Source: Candidatus Alcyoniella australis
Lineage (GTDB): Bacteria; Lernaellota; Lernaellaia; JAVCCG01; Alcyoniellaceae
Length of the DNA stretch: 26,545 nucleotides
Direction of reading: 5' to 3'
Assembly: GCA_030765605.1 (NCBI GenBank)
Contig: JAVCCG010000144.1
Span: 1-26,545 of the forward strand
How positions within the stretch are numbered: the first letter of the stretch is position 1; each line of letters starts with the position of its first letter. A program made the translations under genes and the position numbers. The notes under the pieces were generated by a model that was given only the letters and a program-made list of their open reading frames with translations, was not told the origin of the DNA and searched no databases. This document shows positions 1-10,191 of the stretch, piece by piece.

Positions 1-2
1 AC

Positions 3-233
3 GGCGGATACGACGCCGTGGCCTGCCCGACCCACGACCAGGCGCTGATTCCGTTCAAACTGTTGCAGATGCACAGCGGGGTCAATTTGACCCTCGGCCT
101 ACCGATCGTGCGCACCAGCCCGGCCCACGGCACTGCCTTTGATTTGGCAGGCAGCGGCCGGGCCGACCCCGGCAGCCTACAAGCGGCGATTGTGTTGGCT
201 GCCTCTCTTGCCTCTCGCCGCTCATCGTCATAA
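3..233 (+). CDS. pdxA: 4-hydroxythreonine-4-phosphate dehydrogenase, C-terminal part (5' end outside window)
   Basis: Only the last 76 codons are in the window; the frame is open from the left edge and ends at TAA 231-233. The translated tail carries the PdxA signature: a HDQ motif followed by LIPFKLL, then [20 protein letters not shown] and the GRADPGSL segment. In characterised PdxA the His of this HDQ motif is a metal ligand. The family oxidises 4-phosphohydroxy-L-threonine in the cytosol for pyridoxal 5'-phosphate synthesis. The gene runs in the same direction as uvrA, 69 bp downstream, with a hairpin between them. The final residues (SLASRRSSS) are not conserved family sequence. Identification is firm; completeness cannot be judged here. 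Confidence 0.93.
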   Translation, partial: GGYDAVACPTHDQALIPFKLLQMHSGVNLTLGLPIVRTSPAHGTAFDLAGSGRADPGSLQAAIVLAASLASRRSSS

Positions 234-248
234 TCTTGAATGTTTAAT

Positions 249-269
249 GGGGCGTTCCAAAAACGCTCC
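249..269 (+). terminator. Hairpin after pdxA, possible weak terminator
   Basis: GGGGCGTT (249-256) pairs with AACGCTCC (262-269) around a 5-nt loop, with one G-U pair. The following sequence, TTGTAACCCC, is not a proper T-run. An alternative stem ATGGGG (247-252) with CCCCAT (276-281) would compete with it. It may be a weak terminator or an mRNA structure in front of uvrA. Confidence 0.35.
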
Positions 270-302
270 TTGTAACCCCATCTCGTAAGAAGTCAGTCGG
301 AT

Positions 303-3137
<2,835 letters not shown>

Positions 3138-3171
3138 GCGTGGTCGATCGGCCCGCGCGCCACTCCCGGCC

Positions 3172-3188
3172 GATTGTGTGGCACAATC
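3172..3188 (+). promoter_or_regulatory. Inverted repeat just before the envC-like start
   Basis: GATTGTG (3172-3178), a TGG spacer and CACAATC (3182-3188) form a perfect 7-bp inverted repeat ending 7 nt before the preferred ATG at 3196. It overlaps the alternative GTG start at 3178. It could be a protein-binding site or a hairpin affecting translation of a gene that has no clear Shine-Dalgarno sequence. Function is inferred only. Confidence 0.3.
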
Positions 3189-3195
3189 TTTCTCG

Positions 3196-4395
3196 ATGAG
3201 AGCCTCGACCGCCCTCACGCTTCTTGCGGCGTTGGCCTTGGCGGTGCTGTGCATTTTAGCGGCCGCTGCCCAGGACGAAGACGGGGATTCGCCGCAGGTC
3301 CAGCAGGCGCCGCCGCCGGAACAACGCGAGCAGTTGATCGAGCAGGAGCGCGAACGCGTGCGCAGCGACGCGCCGGGCATGCGCAACCTGCTGGCCGGCC
3401 TCGAGCTGATCGAGGAGCAGGAGCGGCACGCCGCGGACGAGCTGCTGCGGATCGACGGCGCCATGGCCCAGGTCGGTCACGACATTATTTTTACCGAGGC
3501 CGACAGCTACCTAACCCGCAGAGCGATCAGCCGCGAGGAGCTGCAGCTTTCACACCGGGTACGCTCGCTGTACATCCTCAGCCGCGGCGGCATGGCCCAA
3601 GTGCTGCTGGCCTCGCGGGATTTCTCCAACTTCGTGCTCGGCACGCGGCTGGTTAACCGGGTGGTCGAACGCGACCTTCGCCGGCTGCACCGCAACCGCG
3701 AGCATGTGATCAACCTGGCGCGGGTACGGCAACGGTTGCAACAGGACCGCGATTACCTCGAGCGGCTAAAGTCGCGCGCCGAGAGCCAGCGCTTTTGGGT
3801 CGATCTCGAGCGCCAGCGTCGGCTGGCGTTGATCGAGCTGATCAGCTCGGACCGCGCGCTGTACTCGCGGGCGGCCGGCGAGCGCGAGCAGGCGGGATTC
3901 GACTTGGCTGCGACCCTCGAGCGGCTGAGCGACGCGGGCACGCTGCAGCCGATCAGCGCGCCCCAGGGGCGCGCCTTCGCCTCACAACTGGGCAAGCTGC
4001 CGCCTCCGGCCGTGGGCAGCCTGCTGCGGACCTTCGGTCGGCAGGTGCACCCGCAATTCGGCACGGTCACTTTTTCCAACGGCGTGGGAATCGGGGCCGA
4101 GTTCGGAGCGCCGGTGCGGGCGGTGTATGCCGGGGTTGTGCGTTACGCCGGCAGCTTCTATGGTTACGGACGCGTGGTGATTCTGGACCACGGCGATAGA
4201 TTTCATTCAGTATATGGGCACCTGGACGCGATTACGGTGTCACAAGGCGATAAGGTTTTACAGTCTGAGGTAATTGGAACCGTGGGACGCAGCGGATCGT
4301 TGGTCGGTCCGCAGCTCCACTTTGAAATACGACACAAAGGAAAATCGATCGATCCCCTGCAATGGCTGGCCTGGGGATCGCAGGAGGATCAATGA
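3196..4395 (+). CDS. EnvC-like periplasmic coiled-coil protein with degenerate LytM (M23) domain
   Basis: This 399-residue protein starts with a Sec signal peptide (hydrophobic residues about 5-24, cleavage near AAAA-Q). Charged coiled-coil helices follow to about residue 270, including the EnvC-family segment RVRSLYILSRGGMAQVLL. A C-terminal LytM fold spans about 285-395. Against active M23 enzymes the first metal ligands are gone: the HxxxD positions are S294 and G298, and the first His of HxH is Q373. H342 (YGHL) and H375 remain. EnvC proteins with such losses do not cut peptidoglycan but activate septal amidases, so the same role is inferred here. ATG 3196 is preferred over GTG 3178 because it gives a normal signal peptide. 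The stop overlaps ctpA by 4 bp (ATGA), so the two are translationally coupled. Confidence 0.85.
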   Translation: MRASTALTLLAALALAVLCILAAAAQDEDGDSPQVQQAPPPEQREQLIEQERERVRSDAPGMRNLLAGLELIEEQERHAADELLRIDGAMAQVGHDIIFTEADSYLTRRAISREELQLSHRVRSLYILSRGGMAQVLLASRDFSNFVLGTRLVNRVVERDLRRLHRNREHVINLARVRQRLQQDRDYLERLKSRAESQRFWVDLERQRRLALIELISSDRALYSRAAGEREQAGFDLAATLERLSDAGTLQPISAPQGRAFASQLGKLPPPAVGSLLRTFGRQVHPQFGTVTFSNGVGIGAEFGAPVRAVYAGVVRYAGSFYGYGRVVILDHGDRFHSVYGHLDAITVSQGDKVLQSEVIGTVGRSGSLVGPQLHFEIRHKGKSIDPLQWLAWGSQEDQ

Positions 4396-5744
4396 GTAAG
4401 CAAAGAACAAACCGCGGCCGGTTCACCCGGATCACGGTCGCCGTTTGCGTGGCGTTGGTTGCGGCCCTGTTGTTCCCCGCCGCAATAAGCGCGGTGGAGG
4501 AAAAAGTCTACGAGCCGCTACGGTTGTTCAACCGTGCGCTGAGCATCATCCAGGCGCGCTACGTCGACGATGTGGACATGCGCGAGCTGGTCTACGGCGC
4601 CATCGAGGGCATGCTGGCCAAGCTCGATCCGCACTCGAGCTTCCTCACGCCGGAGTATTTCAACGAGCTCAACGTCGACACCCAGGGTTCGTTCGGCGGA
4701 CTGGGGATCGAGATCACCACTAAGGACGACTACATCCACGTGATCAGCCCGATCGAGGACACACCGGCCTGGAAGGCCGGGATCCGCGCGGGCGACTACA
4801 TCGTGCGCATCGAGGGCCAGAGCACCAAGGGCATGGACCTGATGGAGGCGGTGAGCCTGCTGCGCGGTCCCAAGGGGACCGACGTGACGATCTCGGTAAT
4901 GCACGAGGGCTACCCCGCTCCCAAGGACGTGACGATCACCCGCGCGATTATCCAGATCGTGGCGGTCAAGTCCCGAATGCTCGAGCCGGGCTACGGCTAC
5001 GTCAAGCTGACGCAGTTCAACCAGAACGCCGATCGCGAGCTGAAAAAAGCCATCGACAGCCTCGAGCGCGAGGCCGGCGGCACGCTCAAGGGTTTGGTGC
5101 TGGACCTGCGCAACAATCCCGGCGGACTGCTCGACCAGGCCGTTAAAGTCTCCAACGAATTTATCGCCGAGGGACTGATCGTCTCGACACGCGGCCGCGC
5201 CTCGAGCCAGAACCTCGAGGAGCGGGCCACCAGATCGGGCACGCGCGACAATTTCCCGATGGTCTGCCTGGTCAACGGCGGCTCGGCCAGCGCCTCCGAG
5301 ATCGTGGCCGGTGCGCTGCAGGACCACAAGCGCGCGGTGGTGGTCGGCACTCCGAGCTTTGGCAAGGGCTCGGTGCAGACGATCATCCGCCTCGACGACG
5401 GCTCGGGCCTGCGGCTGACCACTGCCAAGTACTACACTCCCGCCGGCCGCGACATCCAGGCCAAGGGGATCATCCCCGACATCCGGGTCGACGCCAGCCC
5501 CTACGCGGGCGAGGATGCGGAAAAGGTACGCTTCTATAAGGAGCGCGATCTTGAGAACCGGCTGCCCAACGATGAGGAGCAGCCCGCCCAAAGTTCTGCG
5601 CCGGACATGGACGCCCCGGGCTTCCTGCACGGCCTGGAGACTGAGGAGTTGCAACCGGCTTCCGAGGAGGAGCCCGACCCGCAGCTCGACCGGGCGCTGG
5701 AGCTGCTCAAGAGTTGGAGCATCTTCCAGGTCACCGGCATTTAA
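4392..5744 (+). CDS. ctpA: C-terminal processing peptidase, S41 family
   Basis: The 450-residue protein has an N-terminal membrane or signal segment (about 14-34) and a PDZ domain near residues 85-165 (GSFGGLGIEI, GIRAGDYIVRIEG). The S41 core follows. The catalytic Ser-Lys dyad is visible as S300 in GGSASASEIVAG and K325 in FGKGSVQ, with the 25-residue spacing seen in E. coli Prc. Such proteases trim the C-termini of periplasmic substrates, often peptidoglycan hydrolases or their regulators. The start is ATG 4392 behind an AGGAGG-like site at 4383-4388, overlapping the stop of the envC-like gene. The acidic tail after about residue 390 is poorly conserved. It sits in an operon with the EnvC-like protein and the YibQ-like deacetylase, an arrangement common in proteobacterial relatives. 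Confidence 0.95.
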   Translation: MSKQRTNRGRFTRITVAVCVALVAALLFPAAISAVEEKVYEPLRLFNRALSIIQARYVDDVDMRELVYGAIEGMLAKLDPHSSFLTPEYFNELNVDTQGSFGGLGIEITTKDDYIHVISPIEDTPAWKAGIRAGDYIVRIEGQSTKGMDLMEAVSLLRGPKGTDVTISVMHEGYPAPKDVTITRAIIQIVAVKSRMLEPGYGYVKLTQFNQNADRELKKAIDSLEREAGGTLKGLVLDLRNNPGGLLDQAVKVSNEFIAEGLIVSTRGRASSQNLEERATRSGTRDNFPMVCLVNGGSASASEIVAGALQDHKRAVVVGTPSFGKGSVQTIIRLDDGSGLRLTTAKYYTPAGRDIQAKGIIPDIRVDASPYAGEDAEKVRFYKERDLENRLPNDEEQPAQSSAPDMDAPGFLHGLETEELQPASEEEPDPQLDRALELLKSWSIFQVTGI

Positions 5745-5758
5745 CCTTTCAGGGTAGG

Positions 5759-7024
5759 GTGGCCGGCCCGCCGTTGATCCGTTTTCTCAAGCGCGCCGAG
5801 GAACTGCTGGGCAGGGCCTCGGCAGCGCACGTGCTGTTCATCGGCCTGGCCGGGCTCGCGCTGTTCCTGCTGATCACCGTGCCGCTGGTGTCGCTGATGG
5901 GCGATGCGCAGCCCGGGCAACCCGCACCGCAGCGAGAAACAGCGGTCGATCCGGCGTCGGCAGAGGGCGGCTCGTCCCCCGCGGCGCTGGCCGTGTCCGC
6001 CGCGGCGTTGGAATTTTTGGCCGACCTGGGCGTGACCCGCGAGGACTTCACCACCTTCTCCTCGGCCCAGGTTCCCGGCTCGTCCGAACCGCTACGCATT
6101 TGGGAGCTGGCCCTGCCCCACGGGCAGCAGGCCCAGGGTCTGGCCGAGCGGCTGGCCGCAACCCTGGTCGATCCGCAACATGGCGTGCGGGCCCAGGTGA
6201 CGGTCTTTGACTCCAAGACCGCCCAGGTCGAGGTGACCATCGATGACGCGGCCACCCACAACATCCTGATCAGCGATCTGCGGGCCGAGATCGTCCCGGG
6301 CGAGGTGGTCTACGGCCACAACCTGCGCGACATCCCGCCGCCGCCGCACCTGACCCAGGGACCGGCCAAGGTGGCGATCATCATCGACGACATCGGCTAC
6401 CGGCCGCAGATTGAGGCGGCGCTGCTTGAGCTGCCGGCGCAGCTGACTTTCGCCGTGCTGCCCCAATCGCCCTACGGCCGCGAGTTCGCACAGCGGGCCC
6501 ACGACCAGGGGCGCTGCCTGTTGCTGCACCTGCCGCTGGAACCGTTGGATCGAGCGAACAACAACCCGGGTCCCGGCGCGCTGTTCGCGGCCATGGACGA
6601 TGAACAGATCAAGCGCATCGTCGAGCAGGACATCGAGTCGGTGCCATTTATCGAGGGCGTCAACAACCACATGGGCAGCCGCTTTACCCAGGAACAGCGG
6701 CCGATGCGCACTGTGCTGCGCTTGGTGCAGGCCCACGGCCTGTACTTCATCGACTCGTTGACCACCGGACGCTCGTTGGCTTTCAGCGAGGCGCGCAGCC
6801 TCGGGGTGCCCACGGCGCGGCGCGACGTGTTCCTTGACCACGTTCCGTCCTACGAGCACGTGCTGGGTCAGCTCCAGCGCCTGGGCTCCCAGGCCAAGAG
6901 CCGCGGGTATGCCGTGGCCATCGGCCACCCCTACGAGGTGACCCTCGCCGCGCTGCGTAAGGGGCTGCCCGAGTTGGAGGCCCAGGGAGTGGTTGTTGTC
7001 CCGATTCGGGACATTGTTTATTGA
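5759..7024 (+). CDS. YibQ-type divergent polysaccharide deacetylase
   Basis: The 421-residue protein has one N-terminal transmembrane helix (about 25-47), an alanine/proline-rich linker, a small alpha/beta domain, then the divergent polysaccharide deacetylase domain (Pfam Polysacc_deac_2) from about residue 200. Visible motifs are VAIIIDDIGY (D210, D211), LLLHLPLEP, NNHMGSRFT, FIDSLTT and AIGHPY, which match YibQ proteins. The substrate is unknown; a periplasmic role in peptidoglycan or envelope glycans is inferred from the EnvC and CtpA neighbours. An ATG at 5714 would overlap ctpA by 31 bp and add a non-conserved leader. GTG 5759 lies 14 nt after the ctpA stop with AGGGTAGG in front, and is preferred. 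Confidence 0.88.
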   Translation: MAGPPLIRFLKRAEELLGRASAAHVLFIGLAGLALFLLITVPLVSLMGDAQPGQPAPQRETAVDPASAEGGSSPAALAVSAAALEFLADLGVTREDFTTFSSAQVPGSSEPLRIWELALPHGQQAQGLAERLAATLVDPQHGVRAQVTVFDSKTAQVEVTIDDAATHNILISDLRAEIVPGEVVYGHNLRDIPPPPHLTQGPAKVAIIIDDIGYRPQIEAALLELPAQLTFAVLPQSPYGREFAQRAHDQGRCLLLHLPLEPLDRANNNPGPGALFAAMDDEQIKRIVEQDIESVPFIEGVNNHMGSRFTQEQRPMRTVLRLVQAHGLYFIDSLTTGRSLAFSEARSLGVPTARRDVFLDHVPSYEHVLGQLQRLGSQAKSRGYAVAIGHPYEVTLAALRKGLPELEAQGVVVVPIRDIVY

Positions 7025-7036
7025 TCGGTCGATCAA
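7021..7036. repeat. Palindrome overlapping the stop codon of the deacetylase gene
   Basis: TTGATCG (7021-7027), a GT spacer and CGATCAA (7030-7036) form a perfect inverted repeat containing the TGA stop at 7022-7024. The 2-nt spacer is too short for an ordinary RNA hairpin and no T-run follows, so a protein-binding site is as likely as a terminator. Confidence 0.3.
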
Positions 7037-7220
7037 TCATGCCGATTAATTTTGTGATGTTGCTTACAAAAACAAGCCCGAGCACCTGATCAGATTGAAA
7101 AAAGTTATATATAAACAGTTAGTTATAATAAATGCGTGAATCATATGCATTTGAAAGTAAATAATGATATTTGTAACCAAGGATACTTATAATACGATTG
7201 ATTCACATATAATTTAAGCG

Positions 7221-7250
7221 TTGACACTGCTCATGGGGCTGTGCTAAAAA
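7221..7250 (+). promoter_or_regulatory. Candidate sigma-70 promoter for the Rrf2 gene
   Basis: A perfect TTGACA at 7221-7226 is followed, after 18 nt, by TAAAAA at 7245-7250. The latter is preceded by TGC, giving an extended -10 form. The predicted start of transcription is near 7257, about 68 nt before the ATG. Confidence 0.45.
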
Positions 7251-7277
7251 CTCGCACCTTTGAATAGGCAAAATCAC

Positions 7278-7307
7278 GAAACCATGAGAACAAAATAAGA
7301 AACCACG
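7278..7307 (+). promoter_or_regulatory. Paired direct repeats, possible operator
   Basis: GAAACCATG (7278-7286) and GAAACCACG (7299-7307) start 21 bp apart, which is two helical turns. They lie between the predicted transcription start and the Rrf2 ATG. Their position and phasing suit binding of a dimeric regulator, possibly autoregulation by the Rrf2 protein. This is inferred from spacing only. Confidence 0.35.
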
Positions 7308-7324
7308 GGAAAAAGGGTTAAAAA

Positions 7325-7753
7325 ATGATCAAAATTAGCGCGAAGGCCGAGTACGCGGTGTTGGCAGTGATGGAACTGGCAATACGCAAGGAGAATCCCG
7401 AGCCGTCCAAGATCAGGGATATTGCCAAGGCGCAGGGGATTCCCGAGAAGTATCTGGTTCAGATACTGATTCAACTGCAGCGCGCTGATTTCGTCCGTTC
7501 GGTCAGAGGAGCCCGCGGCGGCTACAATCTGGCCATGGATCCCAACGAAATTAAGATCGTGGACGTAGTGGCGGCTGTGGACGGTCCGATCAAGGCTCCG
7601 AGCAAGCGCGGCAAACAGCAGGACAAGGCCCGCATAATGCTCAGCAGCCTGTGGGACGAGGTCTACAAGCGCACCTCCAACTGCCTGAGCGATATCACGA
7701 TCAGCACCCTGGTCGCCCAGTATCAGGGCGGCGAGCAGATGTACTACATCTAG
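7325..7753 (+). CDS. Rrf2-family transcriptional regulator
   Basis: The 142-residue protein opens with the Rrf2 signature (MIKISAKAEYAVLAVMELA) and a winged helix-turn-helix, including IRDIAKAQGIPEKYLVQILIQL and the wing motif RSVRGARGGYNLA. IscR and NsrR members ligate an Fe-S cluster with three cysteines near residues 90-105; this protein has none there and only C120. It therefore looks more like the cluster-free CymR type, although the effector is unknown. The start is ATG 7325 behind an AAAAAGGG stretch. It is a single-gene unit with its own AT-rich promoter region and terminator, and no target gene is obvious apart from possible autoregulation. Family assignment is firm; function is open. 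Confidence 0.92.
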   Translation: MIKISAKAEYAVLAVMELAIRKENPEPSKIRDIAKAQGIPEKYLVQILIQLQRADFVRSVRGARGGYNLAMDPNEIKIVDVVAAVDGPIKAPSKRGKQQDKARIMLSSLWDEVYKRTSNCLSDITISTLVAQYQGGEQMYYI

Positions 7754-7818
7754 TCTGCCTGCAACGGCGAACGATGCCGAGTGTATCGGTCGCACAATAG
7801 AATAAGTCAATCAAGACC

Positions 7819-7853
7819 ACGGGCTTGGCATATTGCCGGGTCCGTTGTTTTTT
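7819..7853 (+). terminator. Rho-independent terminator of the Rrf2 gene
   Basis: ACGGGCTTGGCA (7819-7830) pairs over 12 positions, three of them G-U, with TGCCGGGTCCGT (7834-7845) around a TAT loop. It is followed by TTGTTTTTT. It separates the Rrf2 gene from the next unit. Confidence 0.75.
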
Positions 7854-7923
7854 GCGACTGCGCTTCGGCTTGCCTGTTGCGCGGTTTGCCGCTAGTTTTG
7901 TCTTCCAAAACAGGGGGGATGAA

Positions 7924-8148
7924 ATGAGCGTTAGCATGCGTGTGATCGTCCTGATTACGGTTCTGGCCCTGGGATTGACCACGGTCTGGCTGCTCAATCC
8001 GTCGCAGGCCGCTGCCCAGGGCGACGACCAGGGTGAAGACGGTGACGCCGACGTGATCTACGTCTGTCCCAACCATCCGGAGATCTGGTCGGAGAAGCCC
8101 GGCGTGTGCCCCAAGTGCGGCGCCACGTTGGTCAAGAAAACCAAGTAG
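7924..8148 (+). CDS. Small exported protein with heavy-metal-binding (HMBD-like) domain
   Basis: The 74-residue protein has a hydrophobic N-terminal segment (about 6-24) that serves as a signal peptide or anchor, an acidic linker, then one domain: YVCPNHPEIWSEKPGVCPKCG. This matches the heavy-metal-binding domain found in copper/silver export proteins, whose typical form is YxCPMHPE...CPKCGM. Cysteines C48, C62 and C65 and H51 are kept. The two methionines that normally follow the first CP and the CPKCG are replaced by N50 and A67, so metal preference may differ. ATG 7924 follows a GGGGGG run at a suitable distance; a longer upstream frame lacks these signals. It lies 12 bp before the glycoside hydrolase gene and is probably co-transcribed with it. 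Confidence 0.8.
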   Translation: MSVSMRVIVLITVLALGLTTVWLLNPSQAAAQGDDQGEDGDADVIYVCPNHPEIWSEKPGVCPKCGATLVKKTK

Positions 8149-8160
8149 CTTCCTCACGCA

Positions 8161-10191
8161 TTGACCAAAAGAATTAACGCACGCGCGTTTCCGCGGGCTC
8201 TGTTCGCCGTCTGGATGCTCGTGATCATGTTTGCAGGCTGCGACGCGGGCGGTGATGACGACCAGGACAATGGGGATCAGCTACCTGCGCCGCTGCTGAT
8301 CGAACTCGGAGCGGCCCCGGACGAGGTGCCGCTGCTGTGGGGCGTGGACCAGCCGTACCCCACGCGCTTTGATTCAACCCACCGCGATGCCCAGAGTCTC
8401 GACGGCCGCTGGCTGTTCACCGTTGATCCCGACGATCAGGGATTCGATCAAGCCTGGTATTCGCCGCAGTACGACCGCGCGGACTGGGACGGCCTGGAGG
8501 TCCCCGGCTCGTGGAACGCACTGCGGCCGGAGCTGTTTCGCTATCGCGGCCCGGCCTGGTACGCCCGCGGATTCACGGTTGCGCCGCGCGCAGGGCGCAC
8601 GCGCCTGCGTTTCGGCGCGGCATTCCTGCGCGCCCAGGTCTGGGTCAACGGCAGCTACGTGGGTTCGCACAGCGGCGGGTACACGCCGTTTGAGATCGAC
8701 GTTACCGACGTAATCCGGCATGGACAGAACCTGGTGGTGGTCCGCGTGGACAACCGCATCACTCGCGAGACGATCCCCTGCCTGACCCTGGCCAATTCCG
8801 AGGGGCACGGCTGGTATCCCTGGGGCGGTTTGACGCGCAGCGTCGTGCTCGAGCGCGTTGACGAACCCTATGTGGCCAAGGTCGACCCGGGCGCGAGCGT
8901 CGATCCGCAGACCTCTCGCGGATCGATCGACGCGCGGATCGTCTTGCATCGCATGACCCTCGGCTCAACGGATGCGACCGTGCGCGTGCTGGTCGAGGAT
9001 CTCGAGGGCCGGGCTTTGGCCGACTCGGGCCAGGTGGCGCTCGAACCGTTCGAGTCGGGTAGCCGGGCCCTGGCCGCCACGGCAGAGCTGGGCGAGGTCG
9101 AGCTGTGGGACCACAACACGCCGCAGCACCAGTACCAGCTACGGGTGATCGTCGAGTCCGAATCGGGCCGCGACGAGACCGTGAGCCGCTTGGGCTTTCG
9201 CAGCTTCGAGGTGCGCGGACCCGATCTGTATCTCAACGGTCGGCGTGAGTGGTGGCGCGGGATGAACCGCCACGAGGACTGGCCCGGCGTGGGCGCGGCG
9301 CAGAGCGACGAATCGATCGTCAGCGACGTGGCGAGCATGCTCGATCTGGGCGTCAACCACCTGCGGCCCGCGCACTATCCGCCCGACCCGCGCTTCCTCG
9401 ACGCCTGCCGCGACGCGGGAATCAGCCTGACTCTCGAGGTTCCGGTCTACCAACTCGACCTCTGGCAGTTAAACGACGAGGCGCTGCGCCTTGAGGCGCA
9501 GCAGCAGCTGGCCGAGATGATCGAGCGCGACCGCAACAACCCGGCGATCGTCGCCTGGAGCCTGAGCAACGAGATTTGGTCGATGGCTCCATCGGCCGAG
9601 CTGTTCATGTCCGGGATGAACGCCACGGCCAAACGTTTCGATCCTCGGCGGCCGACCATGGTCGTGTTGGTCGGCGACTTGCTCAATTGGTTCCCCGAGG
9701 AATTCGCAACATCCAACGCCGACATCGTCGGCGTGAACATCTACCTGGGCTGGTACAGCGGCACCCTGGGCGCGTGGGGACCGTTTCTCGATTCCCTTGA
9801 GCAGCGGTTCGCCGACCGGCCGCTGGTGATCTCGGAGTTCGGCACCGGCGCGCTGCAAGGGCGTCACCTGCCGGCTTTCCCGACCCAGGACGAGCCGCTG
9901 GACGACCACAGTTACTCTGAGGAGTTCCAGGCCGTGTTCCTGCAAAACGCCCTGGATGCCGTTGTCGCGCGGCCCTGGATCGACGGGACCATGCCTTGGT
10001 CGCTGACCGACTTTCGCTACGAGTGGGTGCCGGACACCGGCGTGCATCCGATTCCGTTTCGCAACCTCAAGGGGCTGCTTTCCCTTGATCGGATTCCCAA
10101 GCTGGGCTACGAATTCGTGCGACTGCAATATCAGGCGCTGGCCGCGGACGAGCTCTGGCCGTTGCCTGGAGATTCACAGGAAAACCGATGA
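8161..10191 (+). CDS. Lipoprotein glycoside hydrolase family 2 (beta-galactosidase/glucuronidase type)
   Basis: The 676-residue protein has a lipoprotein signal peptide with lipobox FAGC (C27). Next come the GH2 jelly-roll sugar-binding domain (about 75-235, with WYARGFTV, VWVNGSYVG and GGYTPFEIDVTD), an immunoglobulin-like domain (about 240-350) and a TIM barrel. The acid/base residue is E471 in WSLSNEIW and the nucleophile is E559 in LVISEFG, so it should be an active retaining enzyme. Substrate cannot be named; beta-glucuronidase or beta-galactosidase are the nearest types. It should be tethered to the cell envelope. TTG 8161 is the only start giving a full signal peptide, though its Shine-Dalgarno is weak. 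The stop overlaps the next ATG by 4 bp. Confidence 0.92.
   Translation: MTKRINARAFPRALFAVWMLVIMFAGCDAGGDDDQDNGDQLPAPLLIELGAAPDEVPLLWGVDQPYPTRFDSTHRDAQSLDGRWLFTVDPDDQGFDQAWYSPQYDRADWDGLEVPGSWNALRPELFRYRGPAWYARGFTVAPRAGRTRLRFGAAFLRAQVWVNGSYVGSHSGGYTPFEIDVTDVIRHGQNLVVVRVDNRITRETIPCLTLANSEGHGWYPWGGLTRSVVLERVDEPYVAKVDPGASVDPQTSRGSIDARIVLHRMTLGSTDATVRVLVEDLEGRALADSGQVALEPFESGSRALAATAELGEVELWDHNTPQHQYQLRVIVESESGRDETVSRLGFRSFEVRGPDLYLNGRREWWRGMNRHEDWPGVGAAQSDESIVSDVASMLDLGVNHLRPAHYPPDPRFLDACRDAGISLTLEVPVYQLDLWQLNDEALRLEAQQQLAEMIERDRNNPAIVAWSLSNEIWSMAPSAELFMSGMNATAKRFDPRRPTMVVLVGDLLNWFPEEFATSNADIVGVNIYLGWYSGTLGAWGPFLDSLEQRFADRPLVISEFGTGALQGRHLPAFPTQDEPLDDHSYSEEFQAVFLQNALDAVVARPWIDGTMPWSLTDFRYEWVPDTGVHPIPFRNLKGLLSLDRIPKLGYEFVRLQYQALAADELWPLPGDSQENR

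Larger units (their letters stand above)
7025..7324. other. AT-rich intergenic region upstream of the Rrf2 gene
   Basis: These 300 bp have no credible coding frame and are far richer in A+T than the genes on either side. The distal half (7025-7200) shows only A/T-rich runs, including an isolated TATAAT-like hexamer at 7188-7193 with no matching -35. The proximal part holds a better promoter candidate and two direct repeats, listed separately. Confidence 0.7.

Noticed and set aside
3179-3195. Sigma-54-like TGGCAC element before the envC-like gene
   Set aside because: TGGCAC at 3179-3184 is present, but the required GC of the -12 element is missing at the correct spacing.
7185-7193. TATAAT at 7188-7193 as the Rrf2 promoter
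   Set aside because: No -35 hexamer at 16-18 bp; the TTGACA-based candidate closer to the gene is better.
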